This document shows, in pieces, positions 51,447-59,776 of a stretch of DNA of 64,000 nt. Each line of letters starts with the position of its first letter. Positions within the stretch are counted from its first letter, which is position 1. Below the pieces are notes generated by a model, which saw only the letters and a list, made by a program, of their open reading frames with translations, was not told the DNA's origin and made no database searches. Origin of the DNA: Candidatus Heimdallarchaeota archaeon (GTDB lineage Archaea; Asgardarchaeota; Heimdallarchaeia; Hodarchaeales; Hodarchaeaceae); contig RDOB01000001.1 in NCBI GenBank assembly GCA_011364965.1, positions 62,001-126,000 of the forward strand, written 5' to 3'. The position numbers and the translations under genes are program-made.

Positions 51447-51725
51447 TCAAAGGTGGATCTTGACTGGAGTTTGGATCTCTTTGACAAAATTAGCTTTCTC
51501 TATCGCTTTTTGAATATCATCGTCGGAAGCATTCCGTTTTATGGGTATAGTGTGTTCTAAAGGACGAAGATGTTTTATATTACACCGACGTCTCTTCACA
51601 GGTGATACACCGCCACCTGAAATCAATACAAAATTAGCATCAACTAGATCTACTATAACTGCTTTTTGCAGAGATTCTCGCCCAGCAGTTTTAACCACAA
51701 CTCTACCAACTTCTAACACAGTCAT
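51447..51725 (-). CDS. rpl14e: 50S ribosomal protein eL14
   Basis: The 92-residue protein has TVLEVGRVVVKTAGRESLQK, AVIVDLVDANFVLISGGG and VKRRRCNIKHLRPLEHTIPI. This is the KOW-type fold of eL14. It occurs in archaea and eukaryotes only. It is followed after 38 bases by cbf5 on the same strand, a familiar archaeal gene order. Confidence 0.92.
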   Translation of the reverse strand: MTVLEVGRVVVKTAGRESLQKAVIVDLVDANFVLISGGGVSPVKRRRCNIKHLRPLEHTIPIKRNASDDDIQKAIEKANFVKEIQTPVKIHL

Positions 51726-51946
51726 CTTTGATTCCTTCTCTTAATTGGTAAATCTATGCAAATGATTTCTTAAGATTAAGTTTATATCACTTGAATACAA
51801 ACGCATGAACGGATTTATGCTTGTATTTCTGCTTTAACTCATTTGTTGCCTCTTTTGAACTTCCCTTATATGGAATTCCATCATCTCAGGATTCGAATAA
51901 TTGATAGCGCGAATAATAAAACTCTTAGATCTAAATTGGCTTAACA

Positions 51947-52019
51947 GCCGCTGTGGCTTAGTTGGTAGAGCGACAGACTCGTAATCTGTTGGCCGGGGGT
52001 TCAAGTCCCCCCAGCGGCT
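51947..52019 (+). tRNA. tRNA-Thr(CGT)
   Basis: A 73-base cloverleaf without intron. Acceptor GCCGCTG/CAGCGGC, discriminator T, D arm with GGCTTAGTTGGTAGAGC, anticodon arm ACAGA-CTCGTAA-TCTGT with anticodon CGT, and T arm GGGGG-TTCAAGT-CCCCC. U73 is typical of threonine tRNA. No CCA is encoded. It lies between the divergent eL14 gene and a convergent glycosyltransferase gene. Confidence 0.95.
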
Positions 52020-52067
52020 TTATTTATGCTTTTAAATATATTTTGGAAATTAAATTAAGTTTTATGG

Positions 52068-52916
52068 TCAATCTAACCAATTACTCTTAAAAAAATCATT
52101 AAATATGTAAATGGGGAAGTTTGAATGATGGTCAATGATTTCGGTTAATTTCTCGATAGCTTCATGGTAATCTTTCTGAACTATTACCTTTAATTCAGCA
52201 CTATCTACTAATCTTTCCAGTTGTGCAAAATATTCCTTGGTTCTGTTTTTCCATTCCCCTCTTGCTCTCCGATCTAATCGATAAATAATCGGGGTCTCAA
52301 TTTCTTTAATTCTCAATCCTTTTTTATTCGCATAATGCCAAAATACCAAAGGAAAAGCATAACCAGCATCTCCGATGGCTGAAGATAATATTTCAGTTCT
52401 ATAACCTTTTAATCCACAAAAAGCATCGGTTAGATTCAAGTTAAAGCATCGGTTTATTGTTCGTGTTATTAGCATGTTTGTAACATATCTATCAACTGGC
52501 ACTTTTGTATTTTGCTTCCAAAACCTGTAGGTCAGATAACGACTTGTTGAAACAATGTGGATGTCAGGTTCTTGAACCATAATTTCTAGAATTTCTTTAA
52601 TACTTACTGGATCATGTTGAAGATCTGCATCAAATGTAATAAGTATGTCATATGCTAATTTTGCATGTTTAAATAATGTAAGAATTGTTTGTCCATATCC
52701 ACGCGGTCCATCTGAATGTCGAATACATTTCAAAGGAAATTTTTTGGATAGATGAAGACAGATATCTTTTGATTTATCTGTACTGCCATCATCAACCAAT
52801 ATGACTGAGATGTCGTAAGTTGAACATTCAGTACTTATAAAATTAAAAAGTGAATGGACACATTCAGATAAATAAGCTTGCTCATTAAATAAGGGGATTC
52901 CAATCAAGATCTTCAT
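52068..52916 (-). CDS. GT2 glycosyltransferase, dolichol-phosphate mannosyltransferase-like
   Basis: The 282-residue soluble GT-A enzyme starts KILIGIPLFNEQAYLSECVH and has VILVDDGSTDKSKDICLHLS near residue 38. ITFDADLQHDPVSIKEIL (DxD-type) follows near 93 and ITRTINRCFNLNLTDAFCGL near 150. This is the DPM1-like pattern of sugar transfer to polyprenyl phosphate, which the cis-prenyltransferase in this window could supply. No C-terminal membrane span is present. The sugar donor cannot be inferred. Confidence 0.88.
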   Translation of the reverse strand: MKILIGIPLFNEQAYLSECVHSLFNFISTECSTYDISVILVDDGSTDKSKDICLHLSKKFPLKCIRHSDGPRGYGQTILTLFKHAKLAYDILITFDADLQHDPVSIKEILEIMVQEPDIHIVSTSRYLTYRFWKQNTKVPVDRYVTNMLITRTINRCFNLNLTDAFCGLKGYRTEILSSAIGDAGYAFPLVFWHYANKKGLRIKEIETPIIYRLDRRARGEWKNRTKEYFAQLERLVDSAELKVIVQKDYHEAIEKLTEIIDHHSNFPIYIFNDFFKSNWLD

Positions 52917-53185
52917 CGATATTTTTCTCGCTTTTCTTTTAGCTTTTAATGGCAGTAATTTGTGATTGGTTTGATATTTATCAACCCTTTGAATCTGACA
53001 ATGTCGTGATCAGGGATTAATTTGTTATGCTTTCTAATCGTACAAAACGAAGGAACTAAGAATTAGTACCCTTAAATTTTTAAAATCTAATTATTTCCCT
53101 TAAAACAAATCTTAATGAGTAGTATTGGTAATTTTGTGTCTTTTCTTACAGATATAAAAAAAAATAAGGAGACTGAAACAGCGGT

Positions 53186-53614
53186 ATGGCAGATCCTGAT
53201 CCTGAACTTCAAAAAATCCTAAATCAAAAGGTAAAAGTTCTCCAAGCAAGGGCAAAATTCTTTGAAGATGTTAACCAGAATGGTGTTAATAATGTGGAGG
53301 ATCATAATATTAACGAATTAATTTCCAAAAGCCCAATTCCAGTAATTGTAGATTTTTCTGCAGACTCGTGGTGTAAGCCTTGTAAGGTAATGGCTCCGAT
53401 TTACGAGGAACTAAGTCATGAATATGCTGAAAGAGTACTTTTCTTAAAAATCAATACTGATCATAACCGCAGAGCTTCAGAACAATATCGAATAATGTCA
53501 GTTCCTACTTTTATGATGTTTAAAGAAGGAAAAAAATTTGCCCAAAAACTAGGAGCAGCACCAAAACCAAAATTTAAAGCTTGGATTGATGAAGTACTAC
53601 ATCGAATGCAATAG
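53186..53614 (+). CDS. Thioredoxin
   Basis: The 142-residue protein has an N-terminal helical extension of about 40 residues and then a standard thioredoxin domain: IPVIVDFSADSWCKPCKVMA with active-site Cys63 and Cys66, then VLFLKINTDHNRR, and the cis-proline motif IMSVPTFMMFKEGK. The extension (VLQARAKFFEDVN, NNVEDHNINELI) is longer than usual. The active-site dipeptide is Lys-Pro rather than Gly-Pro. It acts as a cytosolic dithiol reductant. It precedes the eL41 minigene by about 50 bases. Confidence 0.93.
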   Translation: MADPDPELQKILNQKVKVLQARAKFFEDVNQNGVNNVEDHNINELISKSPIPVIVDFSADSWCKPCKVMAPIYEELSHEYAERVLFLKINTDHNRRASEQYRIMSVPTFMMFKEGKKFAQKLGAAPKPKFKAWIDEVLHRMQ

Positions 53615-53667
53615 CTAAATCTATTAACCACATTGAAGATATAAGTAAATTAATTGAGCGTCTGATT

Positions 53668-53736
53668 ATGAGAGAAAAGTGGAAGAAAAAGCGTTTAAGA
53701 AAGAGAAAACGAAAAGAAAGAAGAAGAAAAGGTTAA
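53668..53736 (+). CDS. rpl41e: 50S ribosomal protein eL41
   Basis: A 22-residue frame from the ATG at 53668 to the TAA at 53734-53736. The product begins MREKWKKKRLRKRKRK and ends RRRKG; 17 of 22 residues are Lys, Arg or Glu. It aligns with eukaryotic and archaeal eL41 (MRAKWRKKR at the start). That protein, about 25 residues, bridges the two ribosomal subunits. Too short for usual gene callers. It lies just after thioredoxin on the same strand. Confidence 0.85.
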   Translation: MREKWKKKRLRKRKRKERRRKG

Positions 53737-53848
53737 TGATGTCTTCTCTTGTACTTTTTATCCTAATGTTAATTAGTTAAAATCATTGGAGTTTTTCCCC
53801 TCTCTGCTATTAAAAAGTACTTCTGAGATAAGAAGGAGACGAATTGGG

Positions 53849-54907
53849 ATGATCATTGGTTTTATTGGAGCGCGGGGAACTGTTCCCACTGCAGATATTG
53901 GAACTGTGTCATTCTTGGTCGATAATAAATACTTATTTGAATGTCCTTCTGAAATTGTACAGTCTTTCCAAAGATTCCAAAAGCAATGGCAAATGATAGA
54001 TTTCTCAAACTCGAAAATAATCGCTTTAGGAAAACCTTCTTTCGGAAGAATTAGGTATATTATTCTTTCTCATCTTCATTATGATCATTGGGGAGGATTG
54101 CCACACATAATCCACAGGATCCTATTATTCGAACGAGAAAAGCGATTGAATGAACCTTTGAGAATTATAATTCCCAAAGGATCCACCATTCCATTTCAAA
54201 GAAGAGCTAGTGAAGTTTTCAATAATTTCTGTTCCAGTTTCCTATTAGATGACGCAGAGTTCCTATATCGATTACTCACTATTGAAGTGGGAGATGAAAC
54301 TAGGAAAGTAATTGAGATAACTACTATGGAAGAAGGTCAGACAATAAATTTAGACTCAAACTATTCGCTTTCAGCAATTAAGAATAAACACCTTAATGAG
54401 GGCTCGTTCGCATATAATCTAACCTTTAAAGTCACAAAACTAAATGTAGACAAAGCAAAGTCATTGAATATACCATTTGACCATACTTTGAGAGAAATTG
54501 AAAAATCAGAAGGAGATTTTTATATAAATAATCAAAAAATAAATCGAAATGATATTTTCTATGAAAATTGTATCAAATTATCTTATTCAGGAGATACACC
54601 AATCGATCCAGATTTATTTCAATTTTTTAAATCTACAGATGTGTTAATACATGAATTAACATATTTAAGTACAAATGAAAATTACCATTTGGATTTTCAT
54701 TCAGATATAGAGCCTCTAATTAAATTGTTGAAAAATCTTAGAAATTTAAGAGTCTTCATTCCTATCCACTTTTCAATACGATACACTGAACAAGAAATAA
54801 TTGAAAAACTATCCTCAACGCAAGTAAGTATAAATATTTCGAGTCCCCTTGAAAATATCGTTCTCTTGATTGAGCCAGACAAAGTTATTACTTACGCACG
54901 ACTTTAA
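53849..54907 (+). CDS. Metallo-beta-lactamase-fold hydrolase
   Basis: The start is the ATG 53849, with AAGGAG about ten bases upstream, giving 352 residues. It begins IIGFIGARGTVPTADIGTVS and has the metal motif SHLHYDHWGG near residue 77. A later Asp in LSYSGDTPIDP lies near 250 and a C-terminal HxS region (FIPIHFSIRYTE) near 308. The layout resembles RNase Z or related MBL hydrolases, with a long insert in the middle. Without the exosite region I cannot assign RNase Z. The previous gene is eL41; cognate function unknown. Confidence 0.82.
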   Translation: MIIGFIGARGTVPTADIGTVSFLVDNKYLFECPSEIVQSFQRFQKQWQMIDFSNSKIIALGKPSFGRIRYIILSHLHYDHWGGLPHIIHRILLFEREKRLNEPLRIIIPKGSTIPFQRRASEVFNNFCSSFLLDDAEFLYRLLTIEVGDETRKVIEITTMEEGQTINLDSNYSLSAIKNKHLNEGSFAYNLTFKVTKLNVDKAKSLNIPFDHTLREIEKSEGDFYINNQKINRNDIFYENCIKLSYSGDTPIDPDLFQFFKSTDVLIHELTYLSTNENYHLDFHSDIEPLIKLLKNLRNLRVFIPIHFSIRYTEQEIIEKLSSTQVSINISSPLENIVLLIEPDKVITYARL

Positions 54908-54909
54908 GA

Positions 54910-55764
54910 TTACTGAAATGTGTTTTTAAACCATTCTTGTATATTTAAGAATCCTTCTTGCTTTACATATCTACGGAGTATTTTGACAGTCCCAGAACCG
55001 TATTGTATCGCTTTCTTCTGTTGTTTAGCAACAGAATTTTGTAAGCCAATATTTAAAGCTAATTTCCGAAGTAAAGCTTTTCTTACTATTTCTCCATCTT
55101 CGGAGTATATGATATGATCCGTAGCTGGATATGATTGAGCATAATTAATTATATTTTGATCTAGAAATGGATATAATAGTTTGAGTTCGAATTTATCACC
55201 AATTCTTCCTTCCATGGGAAGTTGATTGTATATTAAGCTATTTAAATCATTTTTCATCATTTTTTGTAGCGATTCATAGCCATTGCGTTCAATTTCTAGA
55301 ACATAACGATTATATCCCCCAAATAATTCGTCAGCTCCTTGGCCAAGAAATATACAACTTACATTGAACTGCTCTTTTAATCTTTTTATAGCTAAATACA
55401 TTGGAATTGCCACAGATAGATGTACAGGGGTTTTAATAAAATCGATTTCCTTTAATTCTAATATTATTTCAGAAAGTGTTTGAGAATCCAAAATTTGGGG
55501 CATAAAAGTAAGTCCTAGTTTCTTTGCACCGTAAGCTGCATTCAATAAATCATAGCTATTATCTAATCCAACAGATCCTGCAGCAATTCTTGAGGGTTCC
55601 CACAAAGATACTAGAATTTTCGCTATAATGGAAGAATCAATACCTCCACTATATAGTAACCCTATATAATTACCAGTACTGTGATTTGCTATGAATTTTC
55701 TTAAATAGGTGAGTAATTTGTCCAAATGTACACTCCTGAAATTTCCAGACCACTCGCATTCCAA
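54910..55764 (-). CDS. Asparagine synthetase-like ATP-pyrophosphatase domain protein (no glutaminase domain)
   Basis: The 284-residue protein has the PP-loop SGGIDSS at residues 39-45 and the AsnB-type FLGQGADELFGGYNRYVLEI near 138. KLLYPFLDQNIINYAQSYPA follows near 190, then KQQKKAIQYGSGTVKI. The N-terminal glutamine amidotransferase domain of AsnB is absent. It could use ammonia or a separate glutaminase to make an amide on an unknown substrate, possibly a nucleotide or amino acid. It lies next to an archaetidyl-lipid synthase gene, but I see no metabolic link. Confidence 0.82.
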   Translation of the reverse strand: MECEWSGNFRSVHLDKLLTYLRKFIANHSTGNYIGLLYSGGIDSSIIAKILVSLWEPSRIAAGSVGLDNSYDLLNAAYGAKKLGLTFMPQILDSQTLSEIILELKEIDFIKTPVHLSVAIPMYLAIKRLKEQFNVSCIFLGQGADELFGGYNRYVLEIERNGYESLQKMMKNDLNSLIYNQLPMEGRIGDKFELKLLYPFLDQNIINYAQSYPATDHIIYSEDGEIVRKALLRKLALNIGLQNSVAKQQKKAIQYGSGTVKILRRYVKQEGFLNIQEWFKNTFQ

Positions 55765-55880
55765 TTTTAATTTTATTCAGATATTTTCTTCAGTATTTTA
55801 TTAAAGATTTAATCTCAAAAGATTTATCACAAAGATCCCGAAATTGCCAATTGCTAATACACAGCCTTGGTGTCATAGTT

Positions 55881-56543
55881 TTGAAAGATAAAGAAGATAA
55901 TAATACTTTACGAAAACGATATGAGGCTATTTTCGCTCCATTTGGCAAAATATTAATGAAAACTGGATTAACTCCAAACATGATTTCAATTTTGAGTGTT
56001 ATAGCTAGTATAATTAGCTGTTTTTTTTATGCTCTAGGACCATTCATCGGAGATAGCTGGGGTTTATTAATCGGTACTTTTTTTCTTGGTATTTCATCAC
56101 TCCTAGATATGCTTGATGGATCTTTAGCGAGAGCTCGAGGTTCCGCAGGGCATTTTGGAGCTCTATTGGATCGAACACTAGATCGGGTCTCTGAGTTCTT
56201 TTTTCTCCTTGGATTAATGATAGGAAATTATGTTTATCCTCCTTTAGTATTCTTTTGTTTTGAAGGAATGATAATCGCAAGCTATGTACGTTCTACAGCT
56301 GAAAAAAGAGGAGGATTGAGTATGACTTCCACAAAAGGTATTTTTGAGAGAAAAGAAAAACTTACTCTGTTGTCAATGGGGTGCTTAGCGCAAATACTGA
56401 TTAATGAAGCAATACTTTCAACCTGGTGGCTATTTGAGTTTGGTATCTTGGAAATAGTTATATTAATTATCGGAGTTTTATCAAATATTTCCGCTTTTCA
56501 ACGTTTAATGTATGCTCGAAGTTATTACTCTTCGGTAAATTAA
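55881..56543 (+). CDS. CDP-alcohol phosphatidyltransferase (archaetidylinositol-phosphate synthase-like)
   Basis: The most likely start is the TTG at 55881, after GGTG; an upstream TTG at 55851 adds ten residues. The 220-residue membrane protein has the catalytic pattern D-x2-DG-x2-AR-x8-G-x3-D-x3-D in LDMLDGSLARARGSAGHFGA and LLDRTLDR, and about six spans. Archaeal members attach inositol phosphate, serine or glycerol phosphate to CDP-archaeol. The opening GLTPNMISILS segment and the DGSLAR core resemble archaetidylinositol phosphate synthases, but the headgroup is inferred. Confidence 0.88.
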   Translation: MKDKEDNNTLRKRYEAIFAPFGKILMKTGLTPNMISILSVIASIISCFFYALGPFIGDSWGLLIGTFFLGISSLLDMLDGSLARARGSAGHFGALLDRTLDRVSEFFFLLGLMIGNYVYPPLVFFCFEGMIIASYVRSTAEKRGGLSMTSTKGIFERKEKLTLLSMGCLAQILINEAILSTWWLFEFGILEIVILIIGVLSNISAFQRLMYARSYYSSVN

Positions 56544-56546
56544 TTA

Positions 56547-57701
56547 CTATTCGGTATCTATCAATTTCCGCCAACTTGGGCTTTGATCTCGCTTAGCTAG
56601 CTTTTTCTTCTTTGTTTCTGAAATTATTCTTGATAAATTATCCAAGGCCGTGTTTACAGCTTTCTCTGCACCAAATTCAGTACCTTCAGAATTAAATGTA
56701 AAACCTCTATCTGATATTAGCTTTGTACTTGCTGATACGGAAAATTGACCTCGCTTTGACTGAGATAGATTCCTTTTAAATCGAATATGTAAATTACAAT
56801 TACTTCCAAGCCATTTTTCCTCCCGTTTCAATATTGAGAGCCCCTTTCGTACTGTGTGATCCTTTATATCATTATCAGGAGCTTGTTGCACAAATACATT
56901 AAATCCAGTTTTCTTTCTCTGATTTAATGTGAATTGAATAATATCAAGAGGAGTAAGAATTCCATATGAGCCTTTTTTGCCTAGAATTAGCATATTTGTG
57001 CTCTTATTAACAAATTCATCCAAAACCTCTCCAAGTAAAGCATTTTCTGGGACAAAAATTGCATCCTGAATAAAATCTACTAAAGGTAAGAGGTGCCAGT
57101 CTTTATCCCTATCTCCTCCTATATCCCCTGCTGTTGATCTTCTTTCGGGATAGGGACGTAAGAGTGACCTATTATTGATTAATCCTTCGATTTCGCCCTC
57201 GTTATTAAGAACAGGTATTTTACTGAATCCATACTCACGAATTTTAGCTATAGCTTGGCCAATCGAATCTATTGATGAAATAGTTGTTATTTGCCAATTC
57301 GCAGCATCTTTAACAGGCGCTTGCATGATTTGATTCGATTTTGGTAATAAATAGAGCAAGTCAAGGTCCTTGATAGCACCTTTTAGTCTCATTTGTGCAT
57401 TTAAAACTGGTATATATCGAGTTGCTCCATCAATCATCATTTCCCCGATCTCTAAAGGTGTAATATCGTCGAGTTCCCCTATTTGAAGACGAGGAATATC
57501 TTTTCTCATAATTGATTTGCACAATGTCGTCGTGCTGATTCCTTTCCCCACAACGTCATGAACTCGTATCATCCCTTCAAAACGATTAGTTTCATCTAAA
57601 ATCATGATAACATCATGTTTTTCTAGAAAAAAAGTGATAGCTTTTGATATTGGTTGATTTAGCTGAAGAGATGGTACATTCACAATAGGTAAATTCACCA
57701 T
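56547..57701 (-). CDS. CBS-domain protein with a C-terminal HPF-like domain
   Basis: The 384-residue protein has four CBS motifs in residues 1-275 (LQLNQPISKAITFFLEKHDV at the start, TPLEIGEMMIDGATRYIPVL near 80, ITTISSIDSIGQAIAKIREY near 137, FVPENALLGEVLDEFVNKST near 213). The last about 100 residues match the ribosome hibernation HPF/S30AE pattern: a strand with LHIRFKRN, then GQFSVSASTKLISDRGFTF and FGAEKAVNTALDNLSRII, ending basic. CBS-pair proteins have been reported as archaeal ribosome-inactivating factors. A role in energy-sensed ribosome dormancy is inferred. Confidence 0.8.
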   Translation of the reverse strand: MVNLPIVNVPSLQLNQPISKAITFFLEKHDVIMILDETNRFEGMIRVHDVVGKGISTTTLCKSIMRKDIPRLQIGELDDITPLEIGEMMIDGATRYIPVLNAQMRLKGAIKDLDLLYLLPKSNQIMQAPVKDAANWQITTISSIDSIGQAIAKIREYGFSKIPVLNNEGEIEGLINNRSLLRPYPERRSTAGDIGGDRDKDWHLLPLVDFIQDAIFVPENALLGEVLDEFVNKSTNMLILGKKGSYGILTPLDIIQFTLNQRKKTGFNVFVQQAPDNDIKDHTVRKGLSILKREEKWLGSNCNLHIRFKRNLSQSKRGQFSVSASTKLISDRGFTFNSEGTEFGAEKAVNTALDNLSRIISETKKKKLAKRDQSPSWRKLIDTE

Positions 57702-57775
57702 TGATCATCCTCTTCCTGAGAAGAGACTGATATAAAAAGGTTGATTCGAATTAAAGTTGAGAGTTTTTTTGGATC

Positions 57776-59086
57776 TCAAATAGTCTGGCTTTGGGGTCGC
57801 GTTATTTTAACCCTCTTTTTGCAAATAGGACATGCACCTCTAATCTTCAACCACTCAGCTAGATGGGCAAAATGTGCTGGTGAACCACATTCTGGGCATC
57901 GAACCACGCTTGAATCCTCCGTTATCTTCATTCGACAAACACTACAATATTCTTCTACATCACTAACAGAAACCTCACCAATTGGTTCTGAAGAGGAGGA
58001 GGGAAACCCCTGTGCCAATATAGCTAATTTTTTGCCTCTCAAGCGAAATGATTCAGCTGCACGGGGACTAGAAGCTTTTTTCGATGCACGATAAAACAAT
58101 TCAGAAGAGTATCTAGGATTCTCATTCTCATTTGCTAGTGCCGCTTCTGCAAAAATTGAAGCAGGAGTACGATCTCCCAATACTTCAATCAGTTCATCAT
58201 ACATTGCTATTGCTTGGTTGTTCTGCTTTTTCCTTAAAATATCTCGTGCTGAATCGATTGTTTTCAATATACGTTCATATTCTTTTATCTTCTTACCTAT
58301 CATTTCGAATTCAAGATCAGATTCATCTTTTTTCTCGGTTTTAATATTGGAAAAAATATCTTTTGCCATGGAAAAAGATCTACGCATCTTTTCAAAATTT
58401 CCGTTGGTTAAATACTCCTCAACTTCCTTTAAATAATGTTCTAAAGCCATATCGTGCCTTTTAGCTGAAGATAGCAACTTCTTAGCCTTATTGTCCAATC
58501 CGCGCTTCTGCATTTCAGTAGCTGCAGCAATAAGAACGGTATTTGCTTCCTCTTCAGCACCAATTGTCCTTAATAGTTCCGCAGCTTTCATATATTTTTT
58601 TGAATTATAAGCGTGTTTAGCTAAGTTACGAATTGCTTGATCACGATTTGAGATTAAGGAATCATTTTGATCAATAATCTGAATAGCTGCAGGAATATAT
58701 TCCACTCCTCCATGGTCAATAAATACTTTTGCAGCAGCAAAAGGTTTTCCTGCAAATACAAATGCTTTGGAAGCCAAATGATATTCATTAGTATTAATAT
58801 AGGATCGTGCAGCGTCTAAGAAGGCCTGTTGCATCCTATTTGTAGACACTTTCTTCTCAAGTCTCCGGAAAGCCAGAATTTGAGACGCTTCGGGTGTTCT
58901 TAAAACCATTTTGGCTGCGGATTCAATAGATTCTTTTAAGTAATAATCCAATGCTTCAAGATATTTCCCCTGCTGTTCCAATTCACGAGCTCGCTGATGG
59001 CCTTTATTTCGTCTCAGTAAGCTGCTAAAGATAATTATAAGAATAATTGCAATAACTATTATAGCAATGAGATCTCCATTACTCAT
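57776..59086 (-). CDS. Membrane-anchored protein with a C-terminal RING-like zinc finger
   Basis: The 436-residue protein has one N-terminal membrane span (LIAIIVIAIILIIIFSSLL). A long alpha-helical region of about 340 residues follows, with repeated Ala-rich helix pairs in a TPR-like pattern (KYLEALDYYLKESIESAAKM, NTNEYHLASKAFVFAGKPFA). The end is a zinc finger with ligands Cys381, Cys384, Cys397, Cys400, His405, His408, Cys419 and Cys422. The spacing resembles prokaryotic RING-finger families more than the strict C3HC4 RING. Asgard archaea encode ubiquitin-like systems, so it might act as an E3-type adaptor, but no E2 or ubiquitin gene is in the window. It follows the CBS-HPF gene's start with an opposed neighbour. 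Confidence 0.8.
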   Translation of the reverse strand: MSNGDLIAIIVIAIILIIIFSSLLRRNKGHQRARELEQQGKYLEALDYYLKESIESAAKMVLRTPEASQILAFRRLEKKVSTNRMQQAFLDAARSYINTNEYHLASKAFVFAGKPFAAAKVFIDHGGVEYIPAAIQIIDQNDSLISNRDQAIRNLAKHAYNSKKYMKAAELLRTIGAEEEANTVLIAAATEMQKRGLDNKAKKLLSSAKRHDMALEHYLKEVEEYLTNGNFEKMRRSFSMAKDIFSNIKTEKKDESDLEFEMIGKKIKEYERILKTIDSARDILRKKQNNQAIAMYDELIEVLGDRTPASIFAEAALANENENPRYSSELFYRASKKASSPRAAESFRLRGKKLAILAQGFPSSSSEPIGEVSVSDVEEYCSVCRMKITEDSSVVRCPECGSPAHFAHLAEWLKIRGACPICKKRVKITRPQSQTI

Positions 59087-59497
59087 ACTAATCCAACCAA
59101 CATACTAATTCTAGTCTAGTATAGTTAATAAAAGCCATGTGAATAAATATTGATACTGAGACTCTCTCTTATCTTCATTGTACCAATCAGCAAATAGTCC
59201 CGTATATAGATTTCGTTTCCAGAATAATGAAACTCATTAGCTTTGTAAAGGTTAAGAAATCGGCTATAATACCTCCTAATCTCTTTCGGATTTACCCAGT
59301 ATCTTAATTTTCATGACTCAATTTATGAAATATTCCTCCTAGCCTGTTATCCGAAATCCGACAAAAGCTAGGAATCTTCATTTCACGATTTTTATCGGGA
59401 ATGTGACAGGGGGATAACATCTCGATATTAAAAGGATAACTCACTAATAATATCATAATAATTTCCCATCAAATCTTGAGAAAAAAGAAGTGATATA
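59087..59497. other. Intergenic region with a hairpin
   Basis: This 411-base gap holds TCCTAGC at 59337-59343 paired with GCTAGGA at 59367-59373 across 23 bases (an internal TGT/ACA pair can extend it). It could be a small RNA or an operator. The rest is AT-rich with no recognised gene. Confidence 0.4.
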
Positions 59498-59767
59498 ATG
59501 TCTTCCTGGCAATCTTTCTTCAATCAACTTTCTAAGACTTCAGACAGAAATGTGAAGGACACTGGTATGAACAAAATTTGCTCATGTAATAGAGGAATGC
59601 TGATTTATTCCAACCATTCTTACATTAGTAAAGAGGGTTGTTCATTAAGTGCAGTTTGTTGCGCAATTAATATCGATAAGCATAAGATAAGTCAGTCTCG
59701 AGATTTCATTATTGGAAATGACGTTTCTTCTAAAGTGGTTCCATTAGAGACTTTTATAAGCAGTTAA
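59498..59767 (+). CDS. Hypothetical 89-residue protein
   Basis: An ATG at 59498, with a weak GAAGTGA upstream, opens an 89-codon frame. It contains seven Cys-rich positions (ICSCN near 28, GCSLSAVCCAI near 47), some in pairs that could bind metal, but no recognised motif. It lies just before the end of tmcA on the opposite strand (stops nine bases apart). Composition does not strongly argue for or against coding. I could not identify a family. Confidence 0.35.
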   Translation: MSSWQSFFNQLSKTSDRNVKDTGMNKICSCNRGMLIYSNHSYISKEGCSLSAVCCAINIDKHKISQSRDFIIGNDVSSKVVPLETFISS

Positions 59768-59776
59768 TCCCTTATT

